This document shows positions 37,216 to 46,047 of a stretch of DNA of 64,000 nt, one piece after another. Origin of the DNA: Jejuia sp047345485 (lineage in GTDB: Bacteria > Bacteroidota > Bacteroidia > Flavobacteriales > Flavobacteriaceae); contig NZ_JBLFEN010000001.1 in the NCBI RefSeq assembly GCF_047345485.1, forward strand, positions 732,527-796,526. The letters run 5' to 3'. The position numbers were made by a program, and so were the translations under genes. The first letter of the stretch is position 1. Each line of letters starts with the position of its first letter. The notes under the pieces are model-generated. The model did no database searches. It saw only the letters and a list, made by a program, of their open reading frames with translations, and had not been told where the DNA came from.

Positions 37216-38103
37216 TTATTTTTTTATAGCAGCTGCTACGGCAAATGGTCTATCTGTCGCTATAATATCTATGCCTTTATTAATCCAGATGTTGTAAAGC
37301 GTATCGCCTTTAGCTTCAGCTTTTTTATCTAAATTTCCTAAAGTACCTAACATGGTTTTTATGCCATAACTGTGAAGTTTGGAGTACAAAGTATCAGGCG
37401 ATAACCGTGTACCGGTAAAAGCCACCATATTTTGCGTTGGTATGCCAGAATGTAACAACCAGTCTACTTCCTTATTATTTCTAGCAGAAACTGATAAAAG
37501 TAACTCTGGAGCTACAGCATTTGCGCGTTCTGCTTGTAGTAAATCATACGTAATAAGTATTGAAACATCTTCTGCTCCTACAGCACGTATTAATGCTACA
37601 ACATCCTCAACAGCTACGCTTCTTTTAATATCTATAGTTAAAACAACATTTTGGGTTGTAGCCCATTCTAAAACATCTTTAAATAAAGGGATTTTAAATG
37701 TGGTTGAGTTACCAAATTCATCTTCCAAATTAAATGCTTGCAACGCTTCAAAAGTAAACTCTGTTATATTACCTTCTCCTGTTGTTGTTCTATTTAAGGT
37801 ATTATCATGCATTAAAACCAATACATCATCTTTAGTTTTAGCAACATCTATTTCGTAAATAGCATGGATACTATCGTTAATATATTGTAAAGTTTCTAAA
37901 CAGTTTTCTGGGTAATGGGGAATACCTTTTCCACCACGATGTACACTTATTAAAGGCACATCAGTTGGGTTGTATTTAAAGTCTTTTAAAAGGGTAGATA
38001 ATACAGTTTTATCAATAGTAATAGTGGCAGCACCTACATCTTTTTCTTTAGTTTTACATGAAAAAAAGAAAATAATACCCAACAACAAAATTGTTTTTCT
38101 CAT
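37216..38103 (-). CDS. Glycerophosphodiester phosphodiesterase family lipoprotein
   Basis: From ATG 38103 the protein starts MRKTILLLGIIFFFSCK, a lipoprotein signal with lipobox FFSC; a longer start seven codons upstream would spoil it, so the internal ATG is preferred. The GDPD fold is clear: SVHRGGKG (catalytic His), PENCLET and YEIDVAKTKDD (metal-binding acids), VLMHDNTLNRTTTG (second catalytic His), then TIDIKR and the late ATDRPF. GDPDs hydrolyse glycerophosphodiesters to glycerol-3-P and an alcohol. Membrane-anchored periplasmic location is inferred. It is 295 residues, normal for the family, and follows the ribosomal operon on the same strand after that operon's terminator. Confidence 0.88.
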   Translation of the reverse strand: MRKTILLLGIIFFFSCKTKEKDVGAATITIDKTVLSTLLKDFKYNPTDVPLISVHRGGKGIPHYPENCLETLQYINDSIHAIYEIDVAKTKDDVLVLMHDNTLNRTTTGEGNITEFTFEALQAFNLEDEFGNSTTFKIPLFKDVLEWATTQNVVLTIDIKRSVAVEDVVALIRAVGAEDVSILITYDLLQAERANAVAPELLLSVSARNNKEVDWLLHSGIPTQNMVAFTGTRLSPDTLYSKLHSYGIKTMLGTLGNLDKKAEAKGDTLYNIWINKGIDIIATDRPFAVAAAIKK

Positions 38104-38210
38104 AGCATCAAATATAAAAAACATAAAATAAGATATTATTATAAACGGAACTGTTTAACGTATTAATTTAAAGCATAAATTTAAGTTTACTCAAAATAAA
38201 TAGCACTAAA

Positions 38211-38242
38211 AAAACCGTTTAGAAAGTTATCTAAACGGTTTT
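38211..38242 (-). terminator. Terminator of the S6-S18-L9 operon
   Basis: AAAACCGTTTAGA and TCTAAACGGTTTT form a perfect 13-bp stem around a 6-nt loop. On the minus strand it ends in a T run, 22 bp after the rplI stop. Confidence 0.92.
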
Positions 38243-38264
38243 ATATAATTTATAAATAAATTAC

Positions 38265-38726
38265 TTAAGCTTTAGCAATAACTTCAAAAGGGAATTCGAA
38301 AGTTACTTCACGATGTAAACGAACTACAGCGTTATATTGTCCTAAACGCTTAATGTTACCACCTATTATGGTAATAAACTTTTTATCTACAGTATGTCCT
38401 TCTTTTTCAAAAGCTTCAACTAAATCAGCTTTAGTTACAGAACCAAATAATTTATCTCCAGCTGTAGCACCTTCAGTTGCTTTTGCTGTAATTTTAATAT
38501 CAAGAGCTTTAATAGATTCTGCTGTTTTATTAGCGTCTTCTATAATTTTCTTGTCTTTAAAAGCTCTTTGTTTTAAGTTTTCTGCTAATACTTTCTTAGC
38601 AGATGAGGTAGCGATAACCGCTTGCCCTTGAGGAATTAAAAAGTTTCTACCATAACCGTTCTTAACTGTTACAACATCGTCTTTAAATCCTAAATTTTCA
38701 ACGTCTTGTTTTAATATAAGTTCCAT
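38265..38726 (-). CDS. rplI: 50S ribosomal protein L9
   Basis: 153 residues. The N-terminal domain has the L9 signature (MELILKQDVENLGFKDDVV, GYGRNFLIPQGQA), followed by the long connecting helix (KVLAENLKQRAFKDKKI) and a C-terminal rRNA-binding domain. L9 binds 23S rRNA near the L1 stalk. It is the third gene of the rpsF-rpsR-rplI operon, 14 bp after rpsR, and is followed by a strong terminator. Confidence 0.97.
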   Translation of the reverse strand: MELILKQDVENLGFKDDVVTVKNGYGRNFLIPQGQAVIATSSAKKVLAENLKQRAFKDKKIIEDANKTAESIKALDIKITAKATEGATAGDKLFGSVTKADLVEAFEKEGHTVDKKFITIIGGNIKRLGQYNAVVRLHREVTFEFPFEVIAKA

Positions 38727-38740
38727 CTGTTATGATTGTT

Positions 38741-39037
38741 TTATTTTAATAAATCTGCTACGTATGGCATTAAAGCCAAATGACGTGCTCTTTTTACAGC
38801 AACAGACACTTTACGTTGGTACTTTAAAGATGTACCTGTTAAACGTCTTGGTAAAATTTTACCTTGCTCATTTACAAAACCTAATAACCAGTCTGCATCT
38901 TTATAGTCTACATACTTAATTCCAGATTTTTTGAAACGACAATATTTTTTTTGCTTGTTTGTTTCTATATTAAGCGGAGTTAAATATCTAATTTCTCCGT
39001 CTTTTTTTGCTTTTGCTTGTTGATCTATCGATGCCAT
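38741..39037 (-). CDS. rpsR: 30S ribosomal protein S18
   Basis: 98 residues. The core signature is present (YKDADWLLGFVNEQGKILPR, RLTGTSLKYQRKVSVAVKRA, RHLALMPYV), after a short basic N-terminal extension with KKYCRFKKSG. S18 binds S6 and 16S rRNA in the platform. It starts 2 bp after rpsF, so the two are translationally linked. No ssb or priB lies between rpsF and rpsR, unlike in many other phyla. Confidence 0.97.
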   Translation of the reverse strand: MASIDQQAKAKKDGEIRYLTPLNIETNKQKKYCRFKKSGIKYVDYKDADWLLGFVNEQGKILPRRLTGTSLKYQRKVSVAVKRARHLALMPYVADLLK

Positions 39038-39039
39038 AA

Positions 39040-39378
39040 TTACGCTTTTGCTTTAAGTTTTTCTCTTCTTCTCTCTGCCCAAGCCACAGCGTGCTTGTCT
39101 AATGCTACAGTTAAGTAACGCATAAAACGCTCATCACGTCTAAATTCAACCTCTAAAGGTTCAATTACTTCTCCAGCAACTTGATACTCAAATAAGTGAT
39201 AAAAACCACTTTTTTTGTTTTGAATAGGGTAAGCTAATTTTTTTAGCCCCCAGTTTTCTTTCGATATCATCTTAGCACCTTTAGAAACAAGAAAATCTTC
39301 GTATTTCTTTACTGTTTCCTTTATCTGATCGTCAGATAAAACGGGATTTAAGATGAAAACAGTTTCATAATGATTCAT
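39040..39378 (-). CDS. rpsF: 30S ribosomal protein S6
   Basis: 112 residues with the S6 pattern (MNHYETVFILNPVLSDDQ, WGLKKLAYPIQNKKSGFYH, FRRDERFMRYLTV). It pairs with S18 on the 30S platform. It is the first gene of its operon; a well-matched promoter lies just upstream. In many bacteria S6:S18 binds its own leader; I see no clear copy of that leader motif in the short 5' UTR here. Confidence 0.97.
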   Translation of the reverse strand: MNHYETVFILNPVLSDDQIKETVKKYEDFLVSKGAKMISKENWGLKKLAYPIQNKKSGFYHLFEYQVAGEVIEPLEVEFRRDERFMRYLTVALDKHAVAWAERRREKLKAKA

Positions 39379-39409
39379 AAAAATCTATTTTATTATTAAA
39401 AATTGGATG

Positions 39410-39440
39410 CAAAAATAATTATAATTTATATTTCTGGCAA
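39410..39440 (-). promoter_or_regulatory. Promoter of the S6-S18-L9 operon
   Basis: On the minus strand, TTG (39440-39438) and TATTTTTG (39417-39410) are separated by 20 bp, matching TTG/TAnnTTTG. The predicted transcript starts about 25 nt before the rpsF ATG. Confidence 0.75.
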
Positions 39441-39502
39441 CGTTTTTGTAAGTTAATAAAATAGTGTCTACAATATGTTAAAATTATGTAATAAAGAGCA
39501 TT

Positions 39503-39563
39503 TTAACGATGATTTTTGGTTTTTAACCGAATTATTTGTACTATTGTCGATATCTTAACCGAA
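39503..39563 (+). promoter_or_regulatory. Repeated TTAAC(C)GA boxes upstream of lytT
   Basis: TTAACCGAA occurs at 39523-39531 and again at 39555-39563, with a related TTAACGAT at 39503-39510. The spacings are 20 and 32 bp, close to whole helical turns. They could be regulator sites, possibly for LytT itself. The 20-bp step is near LytTR spacing, but the sequence is not a confirmed LytTR box. Confidence 0.35.
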
Positions 39564-39578
39564 ATAATATAAAATGTT

Positions 39579-40274
39579 ATGACTTTAAACTGTGTAGTAG
39601 TTGACGATTCAGCGATACAACGCCTCTCTATAGTTAAGTTAGTAGAAAATCATCCTTCACTAAACTTAATTGCAGAGTACAGTAGTGCGCTTGAAACAAA
39701 AAATGGCTTGAATACGCATCAAGTAGATTTAATCTTTTTAGACATTGAAATGCCAGTGCTAAATGGTTTTGAATTATTAGACGTATTGAACAAAAAACCC
39801 CAAATTATTTTTGTAACCGGTAAAACCGAATATGCTTTTAAAGCTTTTAATTACGATGCTACCGATTATTTACACAAACCAATTACCAAAGATCGCTTTA
39901 ACACTTCTGTTGATAAAGCGCTTGAACAACATAAATTAACACTTGATTTTACAGAAGAAGAAGGTGAACATATTTTTGTAAAAAGTAATCTTAAAAAACG
40001 TAAAGTTTATATTAAGGATATTAAATGGATTGAAGCTCTTGGTGATTATGTAAAATTAGTTACAGAAGAAACTAGCTTAGTGGTATTATCTACAATGAAA
40101 GCTTTTGAGGCAGAATTGCCAGAAAACAAATTTTTAAGAATCCATAAATCTTATATTGTTAATCTCGATAAAATTGACAGATTTAACAGTAAAAACGTGG
40201 AAGTTGGTGCTTACGAAATACCGTTAAGCCGCAACAAAAAAACTCAATTGGTTGATGCTTTAAATAATATTTAA
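39579..40274 (+). CDS. LytTR-family response regulator
   Basis: 231 residues. Residues 1-120 are a receiver domain with acidic pocket VVVDDS, the phospho-acceptor Asp in VDLIFLDIEMPVLNG and the conserved Lys after FVTGK. Residues about 135-231 are a LytTR DNA-binding domain (HIFVKSNLKKRKV, IKWIEALGDYVKLV, FLRIHKSYIVNLDKI). Such regulators bind paired direct repeats and in Bacteroidota are usually driven by a LytS/YpdA-like kinase. No kinase gene is adjacent, so it is an orphan here. It is followed by a good terminator and stands next to priA in a likely ancestral order. Confidence 0.92.
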   Translation: MTLNCVVVDDSAIQRLSIVKLVENHPSLNLIAEYSSALETKNGLNTHQVDLIFLDIEMPVLNGFELLDVLNKKPQIIFVTGKTEYAFKAFNYDATDYLHKPITKDRFNTSVDKALEQHKLTLDFTEEEGEHIFVKSNLKKRKVYIKDIKWIEALGDYVKLVTEETSLVVLSTMKAFEAELPENKFLRIHKSYIVNLDKIDRFNSKNVEVGAYEIPLSRNKKTQLVDALNNI

Positions 40275-40290
40275 ACGCGCACTAATTAAA

Positions 40291-40380
40291 TTAGAAGTTA
40301 TCGACATTTAAAATTATTTTAACCGACCGAAAATCTTTTATACTAAAGAAGCTATTATTTACATAATGGCTTTTTTTGTT
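40291..40380 (-). pseudogene. Remnant copy of the priA 3' end
   Basis: Read on the minus strand, the end of this block encodes KDFRSVKIILNVDNF plus stop, matching the true PriA C-terminus KDFRSVRIILNVDNF. By hand alignment 40291-40361 and 41589-41659 agree at about 63 of 71 positions, and most differences in the coding frame are synonymous or conservative. Further 5' the copy carries a short deletion and in-frame stops, so only the last 20 or so codons remain readable. It lies before the SGNH gene; the real priA end lies after it. Confidence 0.75.
40349..40377 (+). terminator. Terminator of lytT formed within the priA remnant
   Basis: AAGCTATTAT (40349-40358) pairs with ATAATGGCTT (40363-40372), with one G-T pair and a TTAC loop, followed by seven T. 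The block therefore serves as an intrinsic terminator after lytT. Confidence 0.8.
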
Positions 40381-40455
40381 TTAAGCGAAAATCGATTTAA
40401 TCGCTCCATACAAATAAAATATTGTAAATTTAAATAACTTAAAACTATAACGGAC

Positions 40456-41574
40456 ATGTCGTTAATATCAAGAATTAGCATCATCATCTCTTTATTTATT
40501 TGTAATCATTACTATTCACAAAATAATAACCCTTATTTTATTGGGCATAGTTTAGTGGGGCATACAATGCCTGATATGCTAGATCATTTAGCAACAACAC
40601 ATCAAATAAACTACTCAAGCAAAAGACAAATAATTAACGGCGCACCTCTTAAGTATAATTGGGAAAATCCAGAATTAGGTGAAATAGGTAATTATGAAAC
40701 CGACTTATCAACAGGAAATTATAATTCACTTATAATAACAGAAGCAATTCCTTTAGACAATCATATCATGTGGTCTGACACACATATTATGGCAAATAAT
40801 TTTTATAATTATTTTAGTAATTATGTGAGTAATGGAACTACATTTATTTATGAAACTTGGCATTGTATTAATAGTGGCACTCCCATAGATTGTGATTTTG
40901 ATAATGGCGATGCTATATTGTGGAGAGAACGTCTTGATATAGATTTGAGTAAATGGGAAGCCATTGCAGATGCTATTAACAATCAAAATGCAGGAGCAAA
41001 CACAAAACTAATTCCAGCGGGACAAGCCATGGCATTATTATATGATGAAATTGCTTTAAATAATTTGACAGGTATTACCAGTATTTCAGATTTCTTTTCA
41101 GATGATATCCATTTAAATGATATGGGCAACTATTATATCGCCTGTGTCATGTACACTGTATTATTTAATCAGACTCCAGTAGGTTTAACACGAGATATAA
41201 ATGACACATCTGGAGTTCCATATCAAACTCCAAACACCGATTTAGCAAACCAATTACAACAATTAGCTCTTACAAGTGTTTGTAACTATCAAAATACAAG
41301 CACTGGTATTTGCCAAACGTTAGGCACTTCTCAAAAACACCTAAACGCATCTGTAAAAATTATTTATAACGATGAAACTATCAAAATAAATGCAAATCGT
41401 AACATGGTTTCAGAATTGGAGATACATAACATTTATGGACAAAAAGTAAAACACAAAACAAACGTAAATAAAAATACGCTAAGTATTAAAAAACCTATAG
41501 TAACTCAAGGTATGTATATTTTAACCGTTCAACTAGAAAACGGTAAAAAAGTTTCAAAAAAAATAGTTCTTTAA
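40456..41574 (+). CDS. Secreted SGNH-hydrolase-like protein with T9SS type A sorting domain
   Basis: 372 residues. A signal peptide (to about HYYSQ) is followed by an SGNH/GDSL-like fold: GHS at 30-32 takes the place of the GDS nucleophile block (candidate Ser32), and D216-D-I-H219-LNDMGNYY is the classical C-terminal Asp-x-x-His block. The middle has YETWHCINSG and IPAGQAMALLYDEI. The last 75 residues are a T9SS type A sorting domain (SELEIHNIYGQKV ... GMYILTVQLENGKKV). Esterase or carbohydrate-deacetylase activity is possible; the substrate is unknown. The gene is flanked by two copies of the priA 3' end, which suggests it was inserted between lytT and priA. Confidence 0.8.
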   Translation: MSLISRISIIISLFICNHYYSQNNNPYFIGHSLVGHTMPDMLDHLATTHQINYSSKRQIINGAPLKYNWENPELGEIGNYETDLSTGNYNSLIITEAIPLDNHIMWSDTHIMANNFYNYFSNYVSNGTTFIYETWHCINSGTPIDCDFDNGDAILWRERLDIDLSKWEAIADAINNQNAGANTKLIPAGQAMALLYDEIALNNLTGITSISDFFSDDIHLNDMGNYYIACVMYTVLFNQTPVGLTRDINDTSGVPYQTPNTDLANQLQQLALTSVCNYQNTSTGICQTLGTSQKHLNASVKIIYNDETIKINANRNMVSELEIHNIYGQKVKHKTNVNKNTLSIKKPIVTQGMYILTVQLENGKKVSKKIVL

Positions 41575-41588
41575 ATACATAGTGAACT

Positions 41589-41659
41589 CTAAAAATTATC
41601 TACATTTAAGATTATTCTAACCGACCGAAAATCTTTTACACTAAAAAAGCTATTATTTA
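41589..41659 (+). repeat. priA-end direct repeat (right copy, within priA)
   Basis: This is the authentic priA 3' end, including its stop codon (41589-41591). It matches 40291-40361 at an offset of 1298 bp, with about 63 of 71 bases identical by hand. Together the two copies bracket the SGNH-hydrolase gene. Confidence 0.75.
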
Positions 41660-44039
41660 TTTTAATGATAGCTTCTTTTGTTTTTGATAATGATTGTTTT
41701 TTAGGAATTTTTATCAAAATATTTTTATGAAACTGATTTCGAATTCTAGCAACTGGTGGCGACTCTGGACCTAAAACATTATCGCCAAAAACTTGTCTTA
41801 AGGATTTACCAAGCCAAATAGAAGCCTGCTCTACCCTATTATAATCTTTATGTTTTAAAGTGATTTTTATTTGCTTGTAAACTGGCGGATATTTGTAGTT
41901 AAAACGCTCATCCATTTGCTCTTTAAACATGGCTTCGTAATTATTAGACGATACTTGTTGCAAAATAGTATGATAAGGATTATAGGTTTGCACTAAAACC
42001 TTACCTCTTTTATCAGTTCTTCCTGCCCTACCTGATACTTGCATGATGAGCTGAAAACTACGCTCGTGTGCTCTAAAATCAGGAAAATTGAGCATATTAT
42101 CAGCATTCATTACACCTACTAACTTTACGTTTCTAAAATCTAAACCTTTTGTTAGCATTTGTGTGCCTACCAAAATATCAATCTCTTGCTGTTCTAAAGC
42201 TGTAATTATTTTTTCATAGCCATATTTACCACGCGTAGTATCTAAATCCATACGCGCTACATTATATTCAGGAAACAATATTTTTACTTCCTCTTCTATC
42301 TGTTCGGTACCAAAACCTTTATTATCCAATTCTGAACTTCCGCAGGCGCTACAATTTTTAAGCATTACGGTATGATACCCGCAATAATGACATCGTAATT
42401 GATTTCTATATTGATGAAAAGTTAAACTTACATCACAATTTGGACATTGTGGTGCATGCCCACAGGTATTACATTCAATAATAGGCGAAAATCCTCTACG
42501 ATTTTGAAATAGTATAATTTGGTGCCCCTCATCAAGCGTTTCAGTCATTTCAGCAATTAACCTATCACTAAAATGCCCCTTCATTAATTTTCGTTTATGC
42601 TTATCCTTAATATCTACCAACTCTATTTCTGGCATTAATACATTATTGTAACGATACTTTAACTCTACTAAACCATAACGGTTTTGTTGTGCGTTAAAAT
42701 AACTCTCTAAGCTAGGTGTTGCAGAGCCTAAAAGTGTTTTAGCTTGGTGCATATGTGCTAAAACAATAGCAGCATCTCTTGCGTGATATCTAGGTGCAGG
42801 ATCAAATTGTTTAAAGGATTGCTCATGCTCTTCATCTACAATAATTAATCCTAAATTATAAAATGGCAATAAAACCGAGGAGCGTGCTCCAAGTATAATT
42901 TGTGCTTTTTGAGAATTATGCAATACATTGTTCCAAACTTCAACCCGCTCGTTTGTAGAGTATTTAGAATGAAATATAGCTACCTTTTCTCCAAAGTAAT
43001 TTTGCAATCTACTTACTAGCTGTGTTGTTAGGGCTATTTCAGGTAACAAATACAATACTTGCTTTCCGTTTTGTATAACGGCTTCAATAAGTTTTACATA
43101 AATTTCGGTTTTCCCAGATGACGTTACACCATGCAACAATGTGGTATTTTGGGTTTGAAATGCTATTTTTATGTCTGAAAGCGCTTTCTCTTGATGTTCG
43201 TTTAATGCTTTTGAAGCCTCGTTAGTTTCTCCGGAATACTCACCCCTATCTTTTTGGATATGATACTCTTCTAAAATCTCTTTATCTATTAATGCCTTTA
43301 TAATTGAGTTTGAAGCGCCACTTTCATTAGATAAATCAGAAACTTTTACAGGTTTTTTATCTCTAGATGACAACATAAATAGCGTCATCACTACTTGTCT
43401 TTGTTTTTGAGCTCTTTGTAAATCGCTCAGTAGTTGAGTTAGCTTTTCTTCTGAAGAAAACTTAGAACTCAACTTTACATAACGCACTAATTTGGGTTTG
43501 TACTTTTCAAAAACTTCTTCTTGAACAGAAATAGCGTTTTTATCAAGCAATCGCTTTATTACTGGTAACACCGTTTTCTTATCCAAAATGCTCATTACAT
43601 CTTGTATTTTTAAAGACGATTGATGGTGCAAAGCGTCGTATACCAAAAACTCATCATCTTTTAAATCTTCATCATTTATTTGATAATTAGTTTTAGTGAC
43701 TATGGTTTCGCTCTCTAAAATAAAAGCATTTGGTAACGCGGCACGCATTACATCTCCTAAGGTACACATGTAATAACTAGAAATCCACTCCCAAAACTTT
43801 AGTTGAATTTTTGTAACTAAAGGTATTTCATCTAAAATTTGATGTATTTCTTTAGCCTCATAAACCAAAGGCGCTTCAGAATGTATTCTATAAACAATCC
43901 CTGTATATATTTTAGATTTACCGAAGGGTATAGAAACGCGCATTCCTGCTTTCAAAAAATCTGACTCTGCAGCACTTATACTATAAGTAAATAATTTTTG
44001 AAGCGGTATTGGAAGTATAACATCTATAAAATAAGCCAT
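41589..44039 (-). CDS. priA: Primosomal protein N' (replication restart helicase)
   Basis: 816 residues. The N-terminal 3'-DNA-binding domain (MAYFIDVILPIPLQKLFTYS) is followed by a superfamily 2 helicase core: Walker A GVTSSGKTE, Walker B VDEEHEQSF, motif III GSATPSLES, and motifs V/VI (GTQMLTKGLDF, QVSGRAGR). A zinc-binding insert has paired CxxC motifs (CNTCGHAPQCPNC, CHYCG, CSACGS). PriA reloads the replicative helicase at stalled forks. It starts 6 bp after the BrkB-like gene stop, so nadC-brkB-priA likely form an operon. Its 3' end is duplicated upstream of the SGNH gene. Confidence 0.96.
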   Translation of the reverse strand: MAYFIDVILPIPLQKLFTYSISAAESDFLKAGMRVSIPFGKSKIYTGIVYRIHSEAPLVYEAKEIHQILDEIPLVTKIQLKFWEWISSYYMCTLGDVMRAALPNAFILESETIVTKTNYQINDEDLKDDEFLVYDALHHQSSLKIQDVMSILDKKTVLPVIKRLLDKNAISVQEEVFEKYKPKLVRYVKLSSKFSSEEKLTQLLSDLQRAQKQRQVVMTLFMLSSRDKKPVKVSDLSNESGASNSIIKALIDKEILEEYHIQKDRGEYSGETNEASKALNEHQEKALSDIKIAFQTQNTTLLHGVTSSGKTEIYVKLIEAVIQNGKQVLYLLPEIALTTQLVSRLQNYFGEKVAIFHSKYSTNERVEVWNNVLHNSQKAQIILGARSSVLLPFYNLGLIIVDEEHEQSFKQFDPAPRYHARDAAIVLAHMHQAKTLLGSATPSLESYFNAQQNRYGLVELKYRYNNVLMPEIELVDIKDKHKRKLMKGHFSDRLIAEMTETLDEGHQIILFQNRRGFSPIIECNTCGHAPQCPNCDVSLTFHQYRNQLRCHYCGYHTVMLKNCSACGSSELDNKGFGTEQIEEEVKILFPEYNVARMDLDTTRGKYGYEKIITALEQQEIDILVGTQMLTKGLDFRNVKLVGVMNADNMLNFPDFRAHERSFQLIMQVSGRAGRTDKRGKVLVQTYNPYHTILQQVSSNNYEAMFKEQMDERFNYKYPPVYKQIKITLKHKDYNRVEQASIWLGKSLRQVFGDNVLGPESPPVARIRNQFHKNILIKIPKKQSLSKTKEAIIKINNSFFSVKDFRSVRIILNVDNF

Positions 44040-44045
44040 GAATTA

Positions 44046-44981
44046 TTACAATTTTCTTAACTTATTTAAAGCAGCATTCAACTCATACCCCAATAACAGG
44101 ATGTTGGAGTTTAGCCATAAATACAATAAAAGGATTAATAATGCACCAATGGAGCCATATAGCTCATTATATGTTGAAAAATTATCAATATATATACCGA
44201 ATAAAAAAGACGTTAAAATGATTAATAATGTGGTTAATAATGCGCCTATTGAAAAAAATCTTGCATTTCTCCCTTCCTTTGTTCCAAAGTAATATAACGT
44301 TGCGGTGGCTAAATATACCATAATGATAAAAAACATATATTTTGCAAAAATAATCCAGCCTATACCGCTATCTTCTGCTAAAGCTTCACCACTTAAACTT
44401 TCGTAAATAGGGCTTAAGATATAGATTTGAAAATACCCAAACACAGCTACAGTTAACATTAGTAAAATAGCTAAAATTAATGCGATACCTAATGCATATA
44501 GATATTGTTGAAAAACATTACGTGTAAGTTGCTCATGATAAGAACCTTCAAAACCAGAAAACACAGCATTAACGCCATTTGCCATTAACAACATAGACAA
44601 TAAAAATACAGACGATATTAAACCAGCACCAGCGCTACCACTAATATTATCAAAAATATTAGAGAAAAAGAAATCTGATGTTTGAGGTGGTAAAATTGAA
44701 TTTAAAAAATCTAAAAATTCAAATTGAAAATTATCGATTGGCACATAAGGAATTAGTGTAATAACGAATAACAAAAAAGGAAAAATAGCAGTAAAAAAGC
44801 TAAAGGCAATAGCACTAGCTCTAGTAGTAAGTGCACCTTTTACAATACCTAAAACGTAAAGTTCTGATAAATCGTAAACTGAAAGTCCCTCAAAACCTGG
44901 TAATTTAATCTGTTTTAAAAATGTAACTAAAACATTTATAACAGGTATTTTATCTAGTTTATCCTCAATAGGTTTAGTCAT
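44046..44981 (-). CDS. YihY/BrkB family inner-membrane protein
   Basis: 311 residues with about six hydrophobic helices. The family pattern is clear: ALTTRASAIAFSFFTAIFPFLLF near the N-terminus, LLMANGVNAVFSGFEGSYHE in the middle, and the C-terminal SFLFGIYIDNFSTYNELYGSIGALLILLLYLWLNS region with LLGYELNA. The old 'ribonuclease BN' label for this family is considered wrong; function is unknown. It sits between nadC and priA with very short spacing to priA, an arrangement I recall in related genomes. Confidence 0.88.
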   Translation of the reverse strand: MTKPIEDKLDKIPVINVLVTFLKQIKLPGFEGLSVYDLSELYVLGIVKGALTTRASAIAFSFFTAIFPFLLFVITLIPYVPIDNFQFEFLDFLNSILPPQTSDFFFSNIFDNISGSAGAGLISSVFLLSMLLMANGVNAVFSGFEGSYHEQLTRNVFQQYLYALGIALILAILLMLTVAVFGYFQIYILSPIYESLSGEALAEDSGIGWIIFAKYMFFIIMVYLATATLYYFGTKEGRNARFFSIGALLTTLLIILTSFLFGIYIDNFSTYNELYGSIGALLILLLYLWLNSNILLLGYELNAALNKLRKL

Positions 44982-45079
44982 TAATCACTACAATTTTTCT
45001 ATAACGTACTATTTATGCAAGTTAAAAAATATATAGCATTAACTTAGTGAGAGTTTTAGAAATAAAAAAGAAATTTAAA

Positions 45080-45940
45080 TTATTTAACAGCTTTTAAACT
45101 TAAATCCATATTGTGTACAGAGTGTGTTAAAGCACCACATGAAATATAGTCTACACCACATTCAGCATAATGCCTAATTGTAGTTTCATTTATATTTCCA
45201 GAAGATTCTGTAAGACACACATCTCCTATCATTTCTACAGCTTTTCGGGTGTCTTCATAATCAAAATTATCTAATAAAATACGGTATATACCATCACTTT
45301 GCAGTATTTCTTCAACCTCACTTAAATCTCTTGCTTCTACCATAATTTGAAGATTTCTACCTGTATCCTCTAAATAAGCCTTAGTCATATCTATGGCTTT
45401 GGTAATACCTCCAGCAAAATCTATATGGTTATCTTTTAACATTATCATATCGTAAAGTGCAAACCTATGGTTTTTACCACCGCCTATTTGTACTGCCCAC
45501 TTTTCTAATACTCTAATACCTGGTGTAGTTTTACGAGTATCTAAAATTTGCGCCTTAGTACCTTTTAATAAATCTACAAAACTCCTTGTTTTTGTTGCTA
45601 CAGCACTCATGCGTTGCATAGCGTTTAAAAGTGTACGCTCTGCTTTTAAAATAGATTGCGAAGGCCCTTCAACATAAAGTACAATATCTCCAAAAGATAC
45701 AGGTGTACCGTCCTCAATTTTAACATCTACCTTAAGGCGTTTATCTACATACTCAAATACGCGTTTTGCAAAATTTACACCCGCAATTATACCTTTATCT
45801 TTAACTAACAGTTTAGCTCTACCTCTAGCATTTTCAGGAATACAGGCTAAAGAGCTATGATCACCATCTCCAACATCTTCTCTAATAGCGTTTTCTATAA
45901 TGTAAGCTACTTCTTTTTCGAAATATTCTTTCGTTATCAT
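45080..45940 (-). CDS. nadC: Nicotinate-nucleotide pyrophosphorylase (carboxylating)
   Basis: The quinolinate phosphoribosyltransferase of de novo NAD synthesis. ATG 45940 gives MITKEYFEKEVAYIIENAI, 286 residues, the normal size; a TTG nine codons upstream is less likely. Family motifs: EDVGDGDHSS, AERTLLNAMQRMSAVATKT, LDTRKTTPGIRVLEKWAV with GGGKNHR (phosphate/quinolinate site), MLKDNHI, VEARDLSEVEE, and the C-terminal ESSGNINETTI. It is divergent from rlmH and heads the nadC-brkB-priA unit. Confidence 0.95.
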   Translation of the reverse strand: MITKEYFEKEVAYIIENAIREDVGDGDHSSLACIPENARGRAKLLVKDKGIIAGVNFAKRVFEYVDKRLKVDVKIEDGTPVSFGDIVLYVEGPSQSILKAERTLLNAMQRMSAVATKTRSFVDLLKGTKAQILDTRKTTPGIRVLEKWAVQIGGGKNHRFALYDMIMLKDNHIDFAGGITKAIDMTKAYLEDTGRNLQIMVEARDLSEVEEILQSDGIYRILLDNFDYEDTRKAVEMIGDVCLTESSGNINETTIRHYAECGVDYISCGALTHSVHNMDLSLKAVK

Positions 45941-46047
45941 ACTTGCAAATTTCCACAAAAATAACAAATGGAATATTAATTTGCGAATTTTTTAGTTTTA
46001 ATGCCTGAAAATATAAATTTGATAAATAGAACCTTTAATTTTGTATT

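Noticed and set aside
40291..41659. Insertion sequence or integron cassette around the SGNH gene
   Set aside because: No transposase, integrase or terminal inverted repeats are seen; the flanks are priA-derived direct repeats only.
44038..44292. Plus-strand open frame opposite the BrkB-like gene
   Set aside because: It lies wholly antisense to a well-supported membrane protein and has no recognisable product.
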